From: Aphelocoma coerulescens
Lineage: Eukaryota; Chordata; Aves; Passeriformes; Corvidae
Assembly (NCBI RefSeq): GCF_041296385.1
Contig: NC_091019.1
Span: 12,416,531-12,480,530 of the forward strand
Direction of reading: 5' to 3'
Length of the DNA: 64,000 nt
The notes beneath the pieces are model-generated. The model did not search any database. It worked only from the letters and a program-made list of their open reading frames with translations, and was not told the origin of the DNA. This document shows positions 25,701-40,439 of the stretch, in pieces (the first letter of the stretch is position 1; each line of letters opens with the position of its first letter). The position numbers and the translations under genes are program-made.

Positions 25701-28700
25701 CAATCAAAAGGAATCCATAGTAACATATGTTCAGGGTAAATTCCAGCAACTAGCACAAATAATAGAAAAGATGGTATGTATTAATAATTTTATACAAAGA
25801 TGAGCTACTTGCATGATTTAGTTTCACTTGGAAATGTTTACGTCGTGGAAGGATGAAATGGACACCAAGTTGCAAACTAATTCCAAAATCCAGCAATTAT
25901 CAAGTAGTTTGCTTCTTGCCATAAAGTCCTAGGACTTCACCTGTTTGTTCATGCAAAAAGAAAAGTCTTTTCCATCTTTGTGGATTTTAAATCCCACTCA
26001 GCTCTAAACAAATGACAAAATAGTCCTGACAGAAGCTAAAGTTACCCGTTCCTGGAGATGCTTAGGAAAAAGACTGATGACAAAATAAGGCACTGTTGAG
26101 GGATGGCATGCATTGGGCCCTCGAGCACAGTGTGCAGTGGAGCTCCCTTGCAATGTTTTCCCTGAATCCCACATTTTTAGACCCTCCTTTGGCCTCACCA
26201 GTCCTTGGGCCCTGATGTAGTTGCAGGACCTGCATGCTCAGGAGCTGTGCTTTGGGGGATGTGAACTGGAAACTGAAGCTGGGAGGTGTCAGGATGTCCC
26301 ACTGATGAGCCCAGGTGCTGTAAGGGTAATTTGACTCTTTTCTCAGCGGCAAAACCTGCCTAGGAAAGGTGGAAAGCTACTTTTCTTTGCACATTTTATT
26401 TCCCACGTGAGTGACCTGGCATCCACTGTGTTTCGTGTGTTTAGCTGGCCTTGCTTGTTGGAATCTTAAGCAGCAATGTCATACTAAATGTATTCTCACC
26501 CAGACTGCTGCTACAATCCCTTGGGTTTGAAGGGAGGGATTTAACAAAGGAAAACAAGGGGACTTTACCCTCCACTTGTTCCCCATGACTGGTGGCCAGG
26601 AGGTTCTGCACCATGTGACTCACAGTCCTTCAGCTCCACTTTCTTGCTGTACTTGTATCCACCACTCTTTTCTCCTGCAGTTGCCCGAACAGTTTGAACT
26701 TGAAGCAAAGCCACAAGGCTCCCTCCTACATCTGATACAGGCCCCACCCTCTCCACACCCACTCCATGACTTCATGTATCTGCTTATTAATTATGTGCAT
26801 GTCACTGGGAGTGGCATAAATTTTACCTGTTCTTGTATATTGCACTTCTTTGATATCAATGTGATGTTTGTATTTCCATATGTGACCACATATGAAAATT
26901 AGGGCCTTTATAGAATGATTTAGACTCATATAATCATACAATCATATAATTTATTATTCTATGCTTGGTGAGCAATTAGTTTTGCTTTTTTCTTCTGAAA
27001 AAAGCCCCAGTAGTTCTCAGTGTGATGAGCAAAAAGATGATCATCAAAGTGACCTGTTACACTGTTTATCTTAAACATAATGCTGACCTATCCACTCACT
27101 GTGAACATGTGTTTGGAGACAAGAAGGGCATAGAAGGACTAGTCTGGATAACAGCCATACTGTTCTTGAGTCAGTCCTGCTGGTGTTTCTTCAAAGTGTG
27201 ATACAGCAGCTTGACCATGGAGTCAGAGGGAGAGGAGGGAGCATGACTAAAACGTTGATTGTTGCCAGATAAATGAGGGGCCATAAGGCTGCCCCAGGAG
27301 CCCAGGGCAGGGCAGGTGGTACAATCTAAGCAGATGGTTATGGCTTGCTCTGAGTGCTACATATTTCTTTAGGACATGTTAATCAACACATTTTAACCAC
27401 CAAAGCAATGCAGTTTTTTAATAAAAAATGCCAGTGGGCACTTGCACTTCTTGTCCAGTGTTACTTCAATGATTTTCACATAATGCTAATGAAATTTAAG
27501 ATACTCTGTGTGTGCCCTTGCCGTGTTTATTTCCCTGTCCATTTCTTTGCTTCCTTGAATGTGCTTCCAGGAAGTTGCCTATTTATAAGCTTTGTGTCAT
27601 CTTCAGGTGTCTGTGAACCAGTGTTTGCAACACAGATCAAGAAGCGATGCATGAGATTACAGGGGAGTCTTAATGACAGACAAACCAGCAACACCCAACA
27701 AAATAAAATCCTGGTCAGTGCTTCCTCACATACTCCTCCTGCAGGCTCCTATGCCAGAGAGCCCAGCCTTGGTGGGATACCTACAACTCCCTTCCTTCTA
27801 TGGAAAGAAAATCTATGCTAAAAGTCTTTCCTGCCTTCTTAGGAGGGTAGTCCTTTTAGGTATGTGGTTTCCTACTGTTGTTTTACACTTGATCTTTTAA
27901 TTAATTCAGATTCCAAGGTGGAAGTAGCAGCTTGGGGTAGCCAATTATTTTGAATTTCCTTAGGTTTGCTTCCATAATCCTTATGCTGTTGTCATACTTA
28001 ATTATGTTGATGGCATAAAACAGCATAAAGTTTCAAAGCATTCTTTTAAATATTTTTTAAGTCTTTCAAGATTCTCCACTGAAATACAAGATAAAAATGA
28101 AAATCATTGCTCTTTTTTGCTGGTGTTCTGTTGTGGTACACCTAATTCTTTTTTCATGTTATCTTTTTGTTTGTGATTTTAGGTACTAGCTTGAGGTTCA
28201 GAGGGTAAAAGGCTCAAATGCCACAATAATGTAAGTTAATCAATAATTATATTAATTGGTCTATATGAAGATTTTGCCACTAATAAAAACCTCAGACTTC
28301 TATTACTTGGCCTGTATTCAGACATTTCTACCTCTTGCATTTGGTATTTCTCATGAGTATTAAATCCCCAAATATGACTAAAAAGAGAAATCGTACACTT
28401 ATTGTAAATAAGAAGGGAAGCCAAGATTGTCTTGGCACACTAGAAATGCATTTTGTATGCCTCATGCAACCCTATGGAATCCATTTGGATTTTGTAATAA
28501 TCTGTGGGTTTGTGTAATGAATGTACCCTAACTCAGCATACCTGCAAAGGTATGCAAGGTAGCCCTGAAACTGGAAGTAAAAATAAGATGAGAAATTGCA
28601 AGAAAATGTTGTCCAGATGGTATCTTCATTTTTCATGGCATTAACCTGACCCTGAGCTTAAAATTTAATGAAGACCTGAAAAACAATTCTGGCAAACGGG

Positions 28701-31357
28701 GAAAATAGATGGTGGCATGATGAACCAGCAAATCATACCTGTGAGAGGCAGTAAATGTGTATTTCCTTCAGCTAACATAGGCCCAGAAGGTCTCACTCTT
28801 GACCTGCAATTAGTCCTGGAAGACAGTTCTGATTCTGTAGTTAGCAGTGGGCTAAAGAAAAGAAGGTGGTCACACAGTTTGTCTGATGGTACCAAAGGTA
28901 CAAGAGTGAGAGAGCATCAGTTAGATTGTGCTGGCACATTTTGCCTCTTTTGAGTCGTCCTGCACCTGTGTAATGTATGGTGTGCACATACATTGTAGGA
29001 TTTTTTCTATTATATTCATTATTTTATCTTCCAAGTAGATATAATTTGCTGAGATGTATTATTTCAAAGGTTTTTCTTCTGTTGTTGGTCATTTCTTTCT
29101 TAGCAGAGCAAGGAATGCATGTGTTTTCCTTTTTTTCCAGAGGTATCTCTTTTTGAGGATGATGGTGTTTGAGGATTGAAGTTGAGGTTGGTTAAACAGT
29201 GTTTTGTGGCTTGGACTGTCACAGGAAAGGCAGCTAAATGTGCACATGCCTTATTATTATAAGGCAGATATGTCAACAAATCATCACACGAGTGTTTGCT
29301 TGTCTTAGGTATTTCTGTGTCTGTTAAACTCAGGGCTGCCAGCAGAGGATGAGAAAACATTCCTAATGGTGCTTGGTGCAGACTAACTCAGATGTCACTG
29401 GCCATTGGTTGCATAATCTCCATAACTACAATCCTAGTCCATGAAAACCCTTCTTCTTCAAAGGGGCCTTTTTTAGTCTTCAAATGCATATTGTTACTCT
29501 TCCTATTCACGTAGTAACCATTTTTACCTCCTATTTGTCTCTGCTTTTAAACTGGTTCTGATGCACTCAGTGCTTTAAAAACAAGCCTTTAAAGGCATTT
29601 CCCTTTATTTTCTGTGGGAAGCCATGGTAAATGCCATGCACTTTTAAGCAATTAAAAGGCTTTGTGACTTTGGTTTTTTATGTTGTTAATGCACTTGGTA
29701 CAGATTCAATGGGTTTTCATATGAAGCAAATTCATCATATATCTATTTTCTGTCTCCTGGCACCTCTGTTAGTTTGATGTTGGGCTCTGAGTAGCTCTTC
29801 ATATTTCCATGGTTACAAGTAGTCACAAGGGTTCTGTTAACCCCCAAAGGTAAAGTGATTATGTCTCTCTTTTTTTGTTATAAGAAGCATAAAATGAACA
29901 AACTAGACTATAGATGTGAAAAGATTGTTTAAAGCATTTGAACTCAAACTTCTAATTTTCACTCACTCAAGAAGTGTTGGAGTTTTTTGCCACAATTATG
30001 GCTACGTCACACTTTTTGTAAAGATGAACTTTTACCCAAAAACCTGAAGGATCGTTTTTCTTTCCCTTTTAATTTTGATTGAGATTTACAATCGGTTTTG
30101 TAGGCAGTGGATTTAGAGCAAACAGTGCAGGTTCAGCACTATCCTGTGATTAAATAATCAACAGTGCATTACTATGTGCACTATTGCTTATTGTCAGAGA
30201 TAGAACAAATGGAGGTAAAAAGAACATTAACTTGCTGAAGAGCACAGGTGTAGACACATCCACATCAGGATTTCAGATCTCAAATTGCTGTATTTCTTTC
30301 TAAAAAGAGACTGAAAGAAAGTCCCTTCTGACTTTCAGATCTCACCTCTTGTCAAAGCCTAGATTCTTCCCCATGAATTAAGTGCAGAGAGTTGCATCTT
30401 CTGTGAGTGGATAAGAGATATTAGAGAACTTTAATAGGAGAAGGCTGCTGGAAGGAACAGTGTTTTTTCTGAGAGGCTTTCTCAGACTGGAGCAGTAGCA
30501 GGTTTTTTTTGTAGAATAGACTTAGGTAGCTGTGACTCATTACAGGATCCTGTGATGAAGCACTCTGAATCAAAGAGAGGTTTCTGGATCTTCCCTGGAC
30601 AGAACAGGTAGTGAGCTCTTGCTGAGGACAGAGAAGTGAGAGGGAGTGATAAATGAAAGCTGGAGAAAAGTGTCTAATAGGAAGAGACTATCTTGTCTGC
30701 TGAAAAGGTTTTGTACAGTGATAGAAGCATTGGCTGGACCTGCAGAAAGGGTGAAAAAAAGCTCTGCCAGGGAAGGAGACTGAGAATCTGTTACCACCTA
30801 TACAGTGTTACTGCTTCAGTGCATACAGCAAAAGCACCAGAATCTGCCTAATTGTAGAGGAGAAAATGCCTCCTTTTCCTTTCTTTCTGGCAGTTTTCTT
30901 TTTAGCTGGAGGTATTACATTTGCTGAGTCTCCAAGCCAGTAGAGGCATAAGCTGATTTTATGGTGAAGTAGCAAGTAATACTGTCAAACAACAAGTTTT
31001 TTGAATAATACAGCCATAGGGGAAAGTATATTAATGTGGGAAATGGACCAGAAAGCACCTATCATATTCTAGATATTCACCTGAAAGACAGCTAATAGCA
31101 AAACACAACAGTCTTCATGCTCAAAATGAATTATGTTAATGACTGTTTAGAATCCCAGTGGAGTGCCTGGGCACACTGGTTATATTCAGACATAATGCAT
31201 GAGAGATGCTAAATGTTTTATTATACAATGTATCTAAACACTTGCAAGCAGAAACATAGTCCCAGTCCATGGTATGAACAAGAGAAATGGAATAAAAAAA
31301 CCTCTGGAGTGGTGATGGAGCTGGCTTCTCCCCATTGGTACCTAACTGTTGTAGTCT

Positions 31358-31450
31358 TCAGGTGTCAGATTGTGAGGCAAGTGTGCATGGCTGGGGTGTT
31401 TCAGGTGTCAGATTGTGAGGCAAGTGTGCATGGCTGGGGTGTTTCAGGTG
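31358..31450. repeat. 43-bp perfect tandem duplication (2.2 copies)
   Basis: A 43-bp unit starting TCAGGTGTCAGATTGTGAGG is repeated without mismatch at 31,358-31,400 and 31,401-31,443, followed by a 7-base start of a third copy. The absence of divergence points to a very recent event, a polymorphic minisatellite seed or an assembly duplication. The duplication is open in one plus frame, but I see no gene around it. Confidence 0.95.
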
Positions 31451-34400
31451 CCAATGGCCATTTCATACACGTGTTTGCAGAGCAAACACCAACATCATGC
31501 TTCCAATCTGACAGTCAGGCCAGCTGTGAGCCCAGGGAGCAGGGTTTGTGGATCTGAGCCTGCCTGACAAGGCTGTGGCAGGATGCCATGAGTGCCACCA
31601 AACATCCAGAAAGGAGCAGGACAGCACAAAGAACTGGGTTTGCTGATGAGAATTTTGACAGCCCATTTCAGACCCAGCTGTGACTTTCCCAGGTGAATCA
31701 GGTGCCAAGAAATGGCATCTCTCAGCTCTCGGGATTTTCTCTCTGCCAGGTTTGAAGTTCTTAGAACTGTGAATGTATGACCTTGCTTGCTCCCAATGAA
31801 TGTTTGGGCCTTTTTCAAGTAAGGGTTACATGTTTTAAGCTCCCTTCATCACTAAGTTTTCTCCTGGTAGTGCAGTTACAAAGAGACGAGAATGTTTTCT
31901 CACTTTTTCTGTGACTGTGTTTTTATTGGAACAGAGCAGTTTGGTTCAAACTCTTTGTGAGTGTGTCTGTAGGAACAACAGTGCAGGATACTCAGAATGT
32001 TCCAGGCAGTAATTGCCAAGGTAACAAAGTTAGAAAAGGAAAATATTTGGTAGGTGCATAATTAGTGGGAAATCGTTCTGGAATCCTGGAAATTGGCATG
32101 ATAAATTCAAATTATATGTCAAACCAATTCTTCTGTCTCCAGAGTAAGAAAATCACTCCTTTGGAATTTCAATGGGAAATGAATTCATTATAAACTTACT
32201 ATCAGGAAACTAGAATATCCTAATATTTGGTTCTACTATTTTATAACATATTGTTACATCAGTGCTTCTAAAACTATCATTGACTGCAGTAGAACTTGTG
32301 GAACTCTGTATAAATATACATTTTCCTCTCAGAGCAATAGTTTTGCTATTTGCCTGGAAAAGATCTTTGACCTCTCTATATGACAAAAATCATTTTCTAG
32401 AAAAATTTTCTGCCAAGGATGAGACAAAAACTGCCTTATAGAAAAACAAAGATACTCCTATTAGGGATGGGAGATTAGAGCTGATCCTTTCCTGGGTTCT
32501 TCAGTCTTGGAGTTTCTAATTCCACCAACACTTTGGGGTAAGTCCCTCTATGAACAGCTGTTTAGTTGTTTATAAGCCTTTTACTAGAGTACCTTCATTA
32601 CAAACTGGAAGAAATTTGTTCTTTGGTGCCTACAAGAACATCTGTCTTCACTAGTCCAGCTGTTACTGTTTGGAAAGCAAACTTTGGGGGGTGGGGGGGG
32701 TGTCAGATGTTTATTTTATCATAAAGTCTTGTTAAGGTTCTAAACTCAGCTGCAACCCTCGGATCATTGTGAGAGGCCAAGGCCCAAGGATGATCCCTTT
32801 GTTGTGTTGCTTTCAGGGGAGCAGGAGCAGAAAATAAGGAATTCTTTTCCTTATAGAAAAAAAAAATTAAAAAGTAGGAGCTTTCTTGTTATTCTGCAAT
32901 ATTTTTACAAGTTTCCATTATCATTGTTCATGTCCTAAAAACACTTAAAGCAGGTTGCATCTTAGCAGTGCTTATCCAAGAGTTTCACCTTGTTTGCTAA
33001 AGCAGATTCTGAGCTTCCCAGGACCCAGTTGTGCAAAACAATTTGCAATTCTTCCTTTTCCATGCACTCTGGTTCTGGTGATGAAGGTGGAAAGGCTATC
33101 ACAGAAGCCACGAGGGAGGGTTTTATCAAATTTTGTTAAGGTTTTTTGACTCATGAGGAACATTTTATATGTTTATTTATCTGTTTGCACTTTTGGGTAG
33201 CAAGCCTGGCATTTGTCAAATATGTACAAGAAGTATGTTAAAGGAAAGGACATGGGAAAGTGGTATCATAGTGCTGGGATAAAAGAAAATATAAAATGAA
33301 ATGGAACTTCAGATTTTTAACTCACCTAACCAGGAGTTGCCACTCAGATATCTGAGCATGTGGTTATCTCTCAAAACTCTCTCATTGTTGAAGTATTTAT
33401 TGAGTTTACACAGAGAAACTTAGAGTAAGATAAAAATATTTAGCAATTATAAAATAAAGCATTATTTAAGATCTTTCTACAAATAAAGAAATAGCAAAAA
33501 CAGAATTGCATTTTATTGTGTAAATATATGATTAAATTTATCTTGTGTTTGAAAAGATCCTTTTTTATCCATAAACACTTAACACAGATCAGAACCCAGA
33601 GAAGTGATTGTAAGACAGTGCAGAGCATGTAACCTCCAGCAAATTAGGCTGTGGTCAGTCTGGCAGCTTTGTTGTTGCTGCACAAGAATTTATTTGTTCG
33701 GTGTGTTTGCAGTGTCTCCTGCATGTGTTGGATGCACCAGGAGAGGGCAGAACTACACAGGTGTAGTCACTTACCCGGGCTCTGAGCTCTGTGTGGAAAG
33801 TGGAAAACTCCTCTATGAAAAGGTTTGCTGGCAGCTGTCATTTAATGTTCACCTAAAATCAGTTCCTCGGATATTCAGAAATTATGTATTTTCTGCGTAA
33901 GTGTTTCGTTGCTGCTCTGCTACCAGGAAACTCTTCTGAAAGAAAACATTTCTGGGTTTTAATAGCACTGTGAGGGGAGGCCCAGTGTTTAACTGGATTA
34001 TTCAGTGTCCACTTGCAACAGAGTTACCATTTTCACTATTGAGGGTTACTGTAAATCTAGTTTATTTTGCTTCCCCCCCTTCTCTTTTTTTTCTAACTAT
34101 AGTCCGGTTTCTCATTTAATTATTTTGCAAGGTGTTATTTTTTCCTTTCTTCAGGTTTAGAATAAAAGGTTCTAAACCAAAGTGCCTGTTTTCAATATAT
34201 ATTGTAAGATATTAGCCACATGAGCTGTAAACCAGATTAAAATCAGTGTTTCTCTTGAAAACCTGCATGGAGTGGAATGTGACATTTATTTTTATTTTCT
34301 GTAGAGAACCTGATTTAAAGGCCACTCACTCAGAGTGATTTAAATCCATCAAGGTACTTTGGGTAAACTGGGCTGTTGATAAAGTGAGGTTTTTTCAGAA

Positions 34401-37400
34401 CAAAAGCCAAGCTTCTTCCCCAGTGGTTTGCAGCTTGAGTAAAGAGAAGTGGTGACAGTCCCAGAGCAGGACTTGGGAAAGAGAAGAATGAGTGGGCGAA
34501 GGACAAATGAGTTGACAGTGACCTTCACTGTTTGTTTTGGTACAGTTTTTGCCTTATTATTGTAGGGTCCTTCTAGCAAAAGCTCAACTGGTTTTTTTTT
34601 CCTCTGGGAATTAGATAGAAAAATATAATCAAAGAATCCTAATATTTATGCTGTAATAAAATTACTCATGCTAATGGTAAGTAGGTGTAATAAACTTTAT
34701 TTTACAATGAATCTACAAGTATTGGGATTGAGCCTTTTTTTGTTTATTTAAAAAATCACAGGAGTGTGCTTAAGCAAGTTCTTGAGAGCTATAAAGTATA
34801 GTTGGCTCAATATATCATCAAAATTAAATGGCTAAAATGGTGTCATGGTAGTCTGAAGGTAAGTAGGCAGAAGGGTTTGGGGGATATTTAAATCACTCAC
34901 AGTAAAAGCAAAATAGTCCTTTGCAGGCAAAAAATACCAATATTATTGCAGAAGTGCTGTTTTAGGAACTATGATCAATATTGACTTCTGTTGAACTAGA
35001 GAGGATTGGGGGTTTTGTGTAAAACTGTGGATCAGGAATGCAATCTCTGATATGAAACACACTTTGCAGATCATATGGGGCTGTCTCAGCCCAACAGCTG
35101 TCTCTGCATCAAGCTGGAAGATAGTTTGATCTCCCAGAATCTCTGTCCCCAAAGTGTTGTCAGTTCAGATCCTCTCATCTGGGCTTATTGGACTGGTATT
35201 ATGTCATCTGTATGAGCAATTCTGACTGCCTTGCTGTTTTACTAGATATCATCTATTAATTTGGAGTTAGACAAGTGCCATAATTCCCACCTATAAAAAT
35301 ATTGGAGGCATTGTGACTTACATCCTTCTAATAGAAATTGACTTTTTATGAGTTATGTGACCTCTGGTGTTGAAGTTCATGTGACTAACTCATATAGTTG
35401 TACAGTATTTCTATACCAACCCCATTACAGAACATCTGTGGCTGTGAGACACAAGCCCAGCACCTGTCTGATGTGAAACAATCTGGATCTTTCATATATT
35501 GCAGGCACAGAATGCCCATTTTCCTATAGAGCCATGCCTCAGGATCCAGCTGCTCATTCCAACAGCGTTATTGTGTGAGAGACAAATCTTGAAAACCTGC
35601 ACTGAGTGTAAATTGATGCAATTTATGTTTCTGTGTCTGGAAGCCAAATATTTTGAAAGGACATCCTCCCCTGGTTCTCAGCATGAGAACTTGGCAACCC
35701 AAACCTGACTATTCCTATGCCCACATTCATTTTCACTTAACTCACTTTAACAAAAGCATCAAACTAGAGTTTAAAAGTGCTTCTAATATTAACTCTGTTC
35801 TTTGGCAATTTCATCTGACGAAACTTCCAACTTCCTGTTTAACATTTACAACAGGGAGTTGTGTTCTGAAGGCCAAAATAGCCCTGTACTAAAATCTGTA
35901 TGTAAGGATCCAGATAAATATAGCATCTTGAGCTAATTTTTAGCTGTTTGAAATGGAAATAAACACAAGCTTTACTTGTCAGTATGAACTTGCTGGATGA
36001 TTTGGATCAACTGATGAAGCCAAGGCAGTAATTCCCTGAAAATATTATTTTGAGAATTGAATCTGATTAATGTTTTAGAGCCTTATCTTCTACATACTGC
36101 TTCACTTTTCTTAGTGAAAAAAACCAAAAGATACAAGTTTCTCTTGGCTTTTTAGTTTCCTTCAGTCTGAATATAATGTTAGTAATATACAAGTAAAGAT
36201 ATCCCTATGTAAATCCTTTTGTTCATGACTTCTAATTCAAAATGCTCTTCTAATATAAATGGTTAATGAATGAATAATGTTTGAAGCTATGAAGAATTAT
36301 GGTAGGTTTATTCAATTTACTTTTGCCTGTAATCTGGAATATTTTATATTACCTATTTTGAATTTTACAATCATATGAACTGCCTCAAGCATTTCTTCTC
36401 ATGTTCTCCTTTGTCAGGTAAATTGCCATATAAACTAATAAAGTTTAGAGAAATTAACTTGCTGAGACCTTGTTTCTTTCACAATTCTCAAGATTTGTAC
36501 TCCAATGAATTATAAAACTCTCTGGTCTCTCCACTAGGGTAAAAACTTCATTACTAGTCACTATCAATTCCCTTGCCAATTTTCAGTCACTTCTGCAAAA
36601 TAGCCTGGAAAGGCTTCTTGACTGAATGGAAACTGCAGGGTTTATTCTCAAATACAGGGACCACATTCAATACTGCTGCAAACCTAATGCAGGTTATATT
36701 TAGAGTGGATTTTTCTTCCTGAATTTCCATCAGGGACTCTCAAGAACTGATTCAAATAAGTGGACAATAGACAGTAGCTGGTGTTGTCTGTTGTCACAGG
36801 AAAATATGAATTATTTTCTTCTTTGGGAGGAAAAGAGTACTTCTGTAATAGGACCTTTTATTCTTGAATCTTGAAAACAGATGTACTCCTGCTAGAGATC
36901 AATGTTTGCATCTCCCTGTTTATGAACTTCTAGCATGTTTAAGACAGATCAGAATTCTACTTACATATTTCTGCTACTTCTAAAAACAATAGTTTGTTCC
37001 CCTGGAGTTCTAGGAAATTTCTGTATTATTCTGTAGCTAAACAAAGAATCCATTATCTACTGTATCTAGAAAACTTTCCTTTAAGAGCTTCCTTTTTTTG
37101 GCTTACTGAGTTTTACTTGAGTTAGATTTCTGAAGCTGTGGATTATGTGTAACTTGATATGTTGCTTCTTGAAGCGCTACATTTTTGACATGAAGTGGGA
37201 AATTATTTTTATCTTAATTTTGTGGACAGTTCTTAGCCTTGCATTTTCAAAGGCAAGATGCCCCGTTCAGTTCCCAATTCATTAAGAGTTGCAAGGATGA
37301 AAATTTTCTAAGAGTTTAAAGGAGCTCGAAAACCCTTGGGTGCTGCACCTTCTGTCATCATTTGCTCATGACTATCTGTAATTCTGCCTGCTGAAGTATC

Positions 37401-37670
37401 ACCTCTCACAATTTATACTCATCCACACCATCTCTCCAGTGGAGATCAGGTGTTCTGATTTCCAAGCTGGCATTGTTTCCTGCTTGAGACAGTATTCATG
37501 CATTCATTTTTGAGGGGTAAGCTGCTTAGAGGTTTGCTGGTTTAGGACAGCTCTGGTTTCATGGAAGTTAAGGTAAAAATATAAAGCTTTTGAAGGGTGC
37601 TGATAGTGTGATGTTTGTTATGAAACAAAAGGAAATTATTGTACCCAATTGGCAATGCCTTACCAGCTAC

Positions 37671-37715
37671 AAAAAAAAAAAAAAAAAAATAAAAAAAAAA
37701 AAAATAAAAAAAAAA
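37671..37715 (+). repeat. 45-bp A-rich tract
   Basis: Nineteen A, T, fourteen A, T, ten A. No AATAAA and no flanking duplication was seen just upstream, so I cannot call it the tail of a retrocopy. It may be a simple (A)n microsatellite. Confidence 0.9.
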
Positions 37716-40109
37716 GGTTTTTGGAGTTCCCAGGTTAATTTGCATGGAGTGGGTGAATGGAGAATTCTGTTGGTCTGCAGTGGTAGAGGAAGGTAGATCA
37801 TTCTGTTTCCTTCTTCACTTAGCCTTTGTTTCCACTTTCTCCAGTCTTGTTGACTCCCCCTCTCTCATTGTTTGTGTGTTCACACTCCTCTGCTCTGCAG
37901 TGTTTGTCCATTTTGGGGCAGATCCACCAGTTTCTGCTGGGCTGGAGCTTATGGATGGGATGAGATGTGAACCTAAAATGGACCAATTCTGTTAAGCTGC
38001 ACTTTCTGTTGTTTGTTGGAAACTTAGGTTGGTCAATTCTACTTTGACATTCTCTCTTCTGCTGCTGCTCCATCCAGGACACTGCATGAAGCCAGTTAAC
38101 ACAATAGATAATGACAAAATGAACCTGGCAGGAGAGAAATGAAAGCTTGCAAGGAGTGTGGTGCCTCATATATGATATTCCTGTTTTAGGGAAAAGGATT
38201 GGCAGCTTGACTAACTCCATTGTTTATTCACTGGAGAAGTAAGTTAGCACTTTGCAATCTGGTTAATGTGCTCAATTTAGAGCTCTATGTTAGTACTTGT
38301 AAATGAAATGTTGCTTTCAATTTTTAAAAGCCATGAGCTGTTGTTCTTTTTGTCAGCAACAGACAGATGCTAAATCTTTTTGGTTTTAATCTTGTTGTTT
38401 CTGTGATTAATATTTTTGCTAGCTGTTTACCAGCAGTATGTCTTATTTTGGCCTCTGCCTGCCTGAATACTGGGGAGCTACTTTTGTACTCAAGCACTGA
38501 GTAGGAATGCTGAAATCTATCTGGAATTGGTACTGGAGCATTGTACATTAATTTCTCCACTGCTGAATACTGAATAATTTTACACTGTCTTTACTGGGGA
38601 AAAGTGGTAGCACTTAGAAACTTTTCCAGCTTCACTGTCTCGATGGTAGAGTCCATTTTCAGACTGATAAACTGGAATAAAATGTGATCTTTATATTTTA
38701 CACAGAGACAGAAGGTTAGAATTTAACTTCCCATCTAAGCTGCATGAAATAGTATTGTGGAGTCGTATGAAATCGTGTAGAAAGTTTCTACCTTTCAAAT
38801 CTAACTTACCTTGGTAATTGTGGAGATTTTTGCTCCAAGTCACTCAATTTGTTCTGAAAATCCTATGTACCAGTATTTGAAGAATTAATAGTTTCATATA
38901 ACTGCCTTCAAGTTGTTCTTCTCTGTATTTTGGGGTAACTTCCTTGAGTCAATTCTTTGTCTTTGAAAGTACAGGCATTCAAACTAAGGGTAAAATGATA
39001 GAACCAAATTGTGTTGTCATCTGATTGGGGATGGCCAAATCTTAGAAATAGTTATGCAATATTTTTTAGTTATTTAGAGGATTCTCAATGAATCATACAG
39101 TTCATATTTACTGTAATGTTTAAGCATATTTTTAAAGGCTATGAATAAAATAAAAAACTGAAACTCAGTTATATAGTATGTGCACTACATAATATATAAA
39201 ACATTTATGCTATGAACAGTAAATAGCTTTTCTGAGTTTGATGCTTTTACAAACCTAAATAATTCCATTAATTTTTTATAATAAATTTTTCATCTGGATT
39301 CTCTAGCATTTTTATACCAAGTATTACTTACTTTAATAAAAGCCAAATGTAATCATTGCTGTAAGTATGGATTGTGTATTTTATGGATGCTGGATTCCAA
39401 ACTGCTGAAGATGTTGCCTTGTCTCTGGTTTTACTTATTCAAATATGATTTCAAAATTAATGACCTTGCTTTTGCTTTTTGATGATTTTTATTTTAAAAG
39501 TTGATTAAGTATGATTTACATTGTAATTTTTATATTTGATCTTTAAAAATTGTATCTGTCATAATCAGAATAACGTGATATTTCTTTAACTCTTTGGGAA
39601 TGTTCAGTTCTATCTGGTCTAGTGATTGGAGGGAAGTATTAAATTGCTTTTAATGCTTAGTGAATGTAAGCATTCTGTATGAAACTGTGTTATGTTGAAG
39701 GCTCTATGCTTGCATGTACAATTTTTTTGATTTTACTTGAGAAATGCAGAAAGCAACTTCTTCACTGGATTTGTGAAATCAGGAGTTTTGTACTCAACCT
39801 TTACATCTGATTTTACTGCCAGATGCAGACCTTGAATATTGGCACACACATTCCTGATTAGTAACATTTACTGAAAAATAATTATATGGAATTATTTTAA
39901 AACATTTAGCTAAAAGGGTAATTCTCCAGCTTTTTTTTTTTTACAGAAAGTTAAAAATATGAGTCATAATAAAATTATTTATGTTTTGCCATAATAATTA
40001 TCTCTATGTCTTATGCTTGAAATCTGTTCATAACTTATGTTCCTGGTTTTATTATTTTCTGTATTTTCAATTTTTTTCCCTCTTCATTTGAATATATTTA
40101 TCAGCTACT

Positions 40110-40437
40110 AATATAGTGTCAATGGGTATAGCTGGCACCACACATAGGTATCAGGAACTGTGGTGACAGGACATGGGGGAATGGCTTTAAACTGAAAGAG
40201 AGTAGATTCAGATGAGATATTAGGAAGAAATTCTTCCCTGTGAGAGTGGTGAGGCCCTGGAAGAGTTTCTCCAGAGATGCTGTGGATGCTCCATCCCTGG
40301 AAGTGTTCAAGGCCAGTTGGATGGGGCTTGGAGCAACCTGGGATGGTGGGAAGTGTCCGTGCCCATGGGCCCTTCAATGTCTCTTCCAACCCAATGCATT
40401 CTGTGATTCTGGGATTCTGGGATTCTGGGATTCTGTG
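40110..40437 (+). repeat. CR1 LINE 3' end with octamer tail
   Basis: About 330 bp match the canonical avian CR1 3' untranslated end. Visible landmarks in order are GGAACTGTGGTGACAGGACA, the AGATATTAGGAAGAAATTCT block, GTGAGGCCCTGGAAGAGTTT, CCATCCCTGGAAGTGTTCAA, CTTCCAACCCAATG, and a tail of five octamers (ATTCTGTG, three ATTCTGGG, ATTCTGTG). A block usually present between the GTGTCC and CTTCCAACCC landmarks appears deleted. The element is 5'-truncated with no intact ORF, sense on plus. Confidence 0.95.
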
Positions 40438-40439
40438 TC

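Larger units (their letters stand above)
20150..40100. other. Non-coding region, no gene recognised
   Basis: About 20 kb of AT-rich DNA without a recognisable protein or RNA gene. The longest frames (for example the plus frame at 27,354-27,821) have AT-driven composition and no domain, and I treat them as chance. The region holds a 43-bp tandem duplication at 31,358, a G-rich run at 32,686-32,700 and an A-rich tract at 37,671. It could be an intron of a gene driven from the CpG island, or intergenic. Confidence 0.55.

Noticed and set aside
27354..27821. 155-codon plus-strand ORF
   Set aside because: Hydrophobic AT-driven composition, no domain, no promoter or poly(A) context.
32686..32700. 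G-run as a G-quadruplex
   Set aside because: Only two G tracts (6 and 8) are present. A four-tract fold is possible only by splitting them, and nothing around it suggests function.
40398..40437. Short regular repeats resembling a CRISPR or minisatellite
   Set aside because: These are the octamers that end every CR1 LINE.
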